From CBDDEH01 sp965226865 (lineage in GTDB: Bacteria > Chloroflexota > Dehalococcoidia > Lucifugimonadales > JAGWBF01), in NCBI GenBank assembly GCA_965226865.1, contig CBDDEH010000004.1, forward strand, positions 1,178,001-1,242,000: DNA of 64,000 bases. Direction: 5' to 3'. Positions 62,003 to 64,000 of this stretch are shown here, in pieces; position 1 is the stretch's first letter, and every line of letters begins with the position of its first letter. Made by a program: the position numbers and the translations under genes. The notes beneath the pieces were generated by a model. It was not told where the DNA came from. It saw nothing but the letters and a program-made list of their open reading frames with translations, and ran no database searches.

Positions 62003-62557
62003 GTGCTCCTAGCAGGCTGTACAGAGAACCCGTCTTTTTTAGCAGACTGGGAGACAATGGGACGGAGCTTTGGGAAGGACGTCATGGGTCCTATCGCCTC
62101 ACGTTTAGATAGGCCACTCTACCCATTCCTGCTGCTATTTTCGTTGCCGATAGTCACAGCGGCATTAACCCTTCTCATCCTTTTGAACCTACCCGGTTGT
62201 GTCATTGGAGACGAGAGTTCTTGGGAACAGCGCCATGCACAGTTGGCCTTCTTGCCTGGCGTGGCGAATCTTTTCCCCTTCCTATGGTTAATGTCCCCCA
62301 CAGCTAGAGTGAGGGGCTCAGCGATGGTGGCGGGTCTCATCGGTGTGGCTCTATTTGCTCTTCCACAAGTGAGCCTCATATTCCCTTTCATAGAAGGAAG
62401 CGCCGTATCAGGAAGCCAGTCGTGCCCTGGATCGGTTTATGTACACCCGTTGTATGTCTTATTGGTTCTCCTGCCTGCCATGCTCATCCTCTGGTTTGTT
62501 TCAACCCTGCTCAGCACGTTGATTTTCTTCAGGATAACAAGAGGGAGACATCCATGA
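62003..62557 (+). CDS. Small integral membrane protein of unknown function
   Basis: 184 residues from GTG 62003; ATG 62057 with GGGAG just upstream is an alternative. Three or four hydrophobic segments are visible (PFLLLFSLPIVTAALTLLILL, FLPGVANLFPFLWLM, VAGLIGVALFALPQVSLIF, VLLVLLPAMLILWFVSTLL). No family is recognised. It lies just after the decayed ABC exporter and may be unrelated to it. Confidence 0.55.
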   Translation: MLLAGCTENPSFLADWETMGRSFGKDVMGPIASRLDRPLYPFLLLFSLPIVTAALTLLILLNLPGCVIGDESSWEQRHAQLAFLPGVANLFPFLWLMSPTARVRGSAMVAGLIGVALFALPQVSLIFPFIEGSAVSGSQSCPGSVYVHPLYVLLVLLPAMLILWFVSTLLSTLIFFRITRGRHP

Positions 62558-62676
62558 GAGAACCTGGGCCGATTTTTGTTGGGCCCCGGTTTTTCCTCGG
62601 CCCGTTTCATTTATTGCCGATAGGTAATAGAATGTTGATTGTTCCAGAGCGCCGGTTTTTCGAATCCTTTCCGTGA
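62554..62676 (+). CDS. Possible 40-aa ORF
   Basis: ATG 62554 overlaps the preceding stop (ATGA) and gives MREPGPIFVGPRFFLGPFHL and about 20 more residues to TGA 62674-62676. No homology is recognised. Translational coupling is the only support. Confidence 0.2.
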   Translation: MREPGPIFVGPRFFLGPFHLLPIGNRMLIVPERRFFESFP

Positions 62677-62706
62677 AAAGTACGTCAAACCCGTGTGGAG
62701 GATGAG

Positions 62707-64000
62707 ATGGTAGCCATCATGCCGGATACAAAGCTCGAAGAGTTGTGTATTAACACATTGCGGTTTCTGGCCGTCGATGCGGTCGAGAAGGCGAACTCGG
62801 GCCATCCGGGTGCACCTTTGGGAGCTGCGGTGATGTCGTACGTGTTGTGGGACCGCTTTTTGAAGCACAACCCTACCGATCCCAAATGGCCAGACAGAGA
62901 CCGGTTCCTTCTTTCAGCAGGGCACGCCTCAGCTATGCTATATTCGCTGCTCCATCTGACCGGCTACGACCTAGGCATGGACGAATTGAAAAGGTTCCGC
63001 CAGTTGGGCAGTAAAACTCCGGGGCATCCCGAATACGGCCTAACATCAGGTGTAGAGTCGACCACCGGCCCGCTGGGGCAGGGATTCGCAAACGGTGTGG
63101 GGATGGCGATTGGGCAAAGGTGGCTGGCCAGCCATTACAACCGGCCGGGCTACGACATCATCAGCCATTACATATATGCCATCGTGTCCGACGGTGACCT
63201 TGAGGAAGGCGTGGCATCCGAAGCGGCTTCACTGGCAGGCACGCTGGGTCTGGGCAAACTCATCTACCTCTATGACGACAATGGCATCTCCATAGAGGGA
63301 GACACGGATATCGCCTTTCTGGAGAATGTCGCCCAGCGGTTCGAGGCCTACGGCTGGCATGTCATCGAGTCCATCGATGGGATGGATGCGAAAGCCGTTG
63401 ACTCGTCCATACGCAAAGCCCAAGCAGAAACGACCAGACCGAGCCTGATAGTCTGCCGAACAACGATCGGCTACGGCAGCCCCAACAAGGCCAACACCGG
63501 AGCTGCCCACGGCGAGCCTCTGGGAGACAAAGAAGTACTCCTTACCAAAAAGCAACTTGGCTGGCCCCATGAAGAACCTTTCACTGTGCCAGATGAGGCT
63601 CTGGCCTACTTTCGACAGGCCCAAGAGCGCGGCAAGGATAGACAATCCCAGTGGGAAGCTCTGTTCGACAAGTATCGTCAACGCTTCCCGGAAGAGGCTA
63701 AACAGCTGGAAGAAGAGCTGAGAGGAGACCTCCCCGATGGATGGGACCAGGAGCTTTCCGAGCTGTTCAAACCAGGAGACAAACCCATAGCAACGAGATC
63801 GGCTTCCAACCAAGTCATGAACGCCGTTGCTAAAAAGGTTCATGCGTTAACGGGAGGGTCCGCGGACCTGGCGCCGTCGACAAAGACACTTCTCAAAGAC
63901 CATGACCACGATGGAGCTGAATACTACGACCACAACATGCACTTCGGCGTACGCGAGCATGCCATGGGAGCAATAGCGAACGGCATGGCTCTGTATGGGG
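62707..64000 (+). CDS. tkt: Transketolase, N-terminal part (runs off the window)
   Basis: At least 431 residues from ATG 62707, or the in-frame ATG 62719, with GGAG upstream. The thiamine diphosphate domain is clear: FLAVDAVEKANSGHPGAPLGAA near the start, PDRDRFLLSAGHASAMLYSLLHL, YGLTSGVESTTGPLGQGFANGVGMAI, and VSDGDLEEGVASEAASLAGTLGLGKLIYLYDDN (GDG motif). Near 440 the pyrimidine-binding domain begins with GGSADLAPSTKT and NMHFGVREHAMGAIANGMALYG. It transfers two-carbon units in the pentose phosphate pathway. No other pathway gene is in view. Confidence 0.95.
   Translation, partial: MVAIMPDTKLEELCINTLRFLAVDAVEKANSGHPGAPLGAAVMSYVLWDRFLKHNPTDPKWPDRDRFLLSAGHASAMLYSLLHLTGYDLGMDELKRFRQLGSKTPGHPEYGLTSGVESTTGPLGQGFANGVGMAIGQRWLASHYNRPGYDIISHYIYAIVSDGDLEEGVASEAASLAGTLGLGKLIYLYDDNGISIEGDTDIAFLENVAQRFEAYGWHVIESIDGMDAKAVDSSIRKAQAETTRPSLIVCRTTIGYGSPNKANTGAAHGEPLGDKEVLLTKKQLGWPHEEPFTVPDEALAYFRQAQERGKDRQSQWEALFDKYRQRFPEEAKQLEEELRGDLPDGWDQELSELFKPGDKPIATRSASNQVMNAVAKKVHALTGGSADLAPSTKTLLKDHDHDGAEYYDHNMHFGVREHAMGAIANGMALYG

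Overview
The window looks like a chromosome segment of a Chloroflexota bacterium, most likely a Dehalococcoidia/SAR202-like lineage. This is inference from content: expanded COG2159-type amidohydrolases, an LLM-class F420-type oxidoreductase, MmgE/PrpD and MaoC enzymes, UPF0182, threonine/proline-linker lipoproteins, HtrA with a Thr/Pro linker, and GC-rich dispersed palindromes. No rRNA, convincing tRNA, CRISPR array or prophage was seen. Selenocysteine use is indicated by an in-frame UGA in selD.

Layout. (1) 1-7024 is a catabolic accessory region: the start of an SDR gene, an alpha/beta hydrolase pseudogene broken by a small MITE, MaoC, a thioredoxin-reductase-like flavoprotein, MmgE/PrpD, an amidohydrolase, a small conserved protein and an MFS exporter. 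Three related operator-like sequences (96-116, 5274-5307, 5649-5669) lie upstream of minus-strand genes and may define a local regulon. (2) 7077-14607 is an arginine operon transcribed leftward: argJ, argB, a UPF0182 membrane protein, argD, argG. (3) 15153-20330 carries leuS, two membrane proteins, plsY and ilvE, followed by comEA and an ECF sigma / RskA-like anti-sigma pair (20407-22533). (4) 22973-33443 holds an amidase, small and lipoprotein genes, an LLM oxidoreductase, a YbhN-like protein, rsmG, then a plus-strand housekeeping run: RAM-domain protein, HIT, YqeK, rph, htrA. (5) 33446-40970 has ileS and tlyA, diverging from rpmH-rnpA-yidD-beta-propeller-yidC-jag. (6) 41083-46032 is a second amidohydrolase cluster (three close paralogues) with an alpha/beta hydrolase and a GlcG/HbpS protein. 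Two of the amidohydrolases are preceded by near-consensus promoters. (7) 46025-48357 has a CinA-C/nucleotidyltransferase fusion and selenocysteine-containing selD. (8) 48365-53823 is a response regulator / histidine kinase / extracellular solute-binding protein module. One IS3-family element inserted in the kinase (with apparent loss of part of the ATPase domain) and a second sits at the solute-binding protein start codon. (9) 55384-61975 has an MMPL transporter and an ABC-2 exporter decayed by two frameshifts and an IS1182-like insertion. (10) The window ends in a transketolase gene running off the edge.

The most notable structural result is that the 161-bp MITE in the hydrolase pseudogene (822-982) has terminal repeats matching those of the IS1182-like element at 59308-61274. 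Removing either element restores the reading frame locally. I found no clear evidence of a wholly new multi-gene system. The best candidates for follow-up are the operator-sharing catabolic island, the MITE/IS pair, the Sec-SelD, and the SBP-kinase-regulator module lacking ABC transporter genes.
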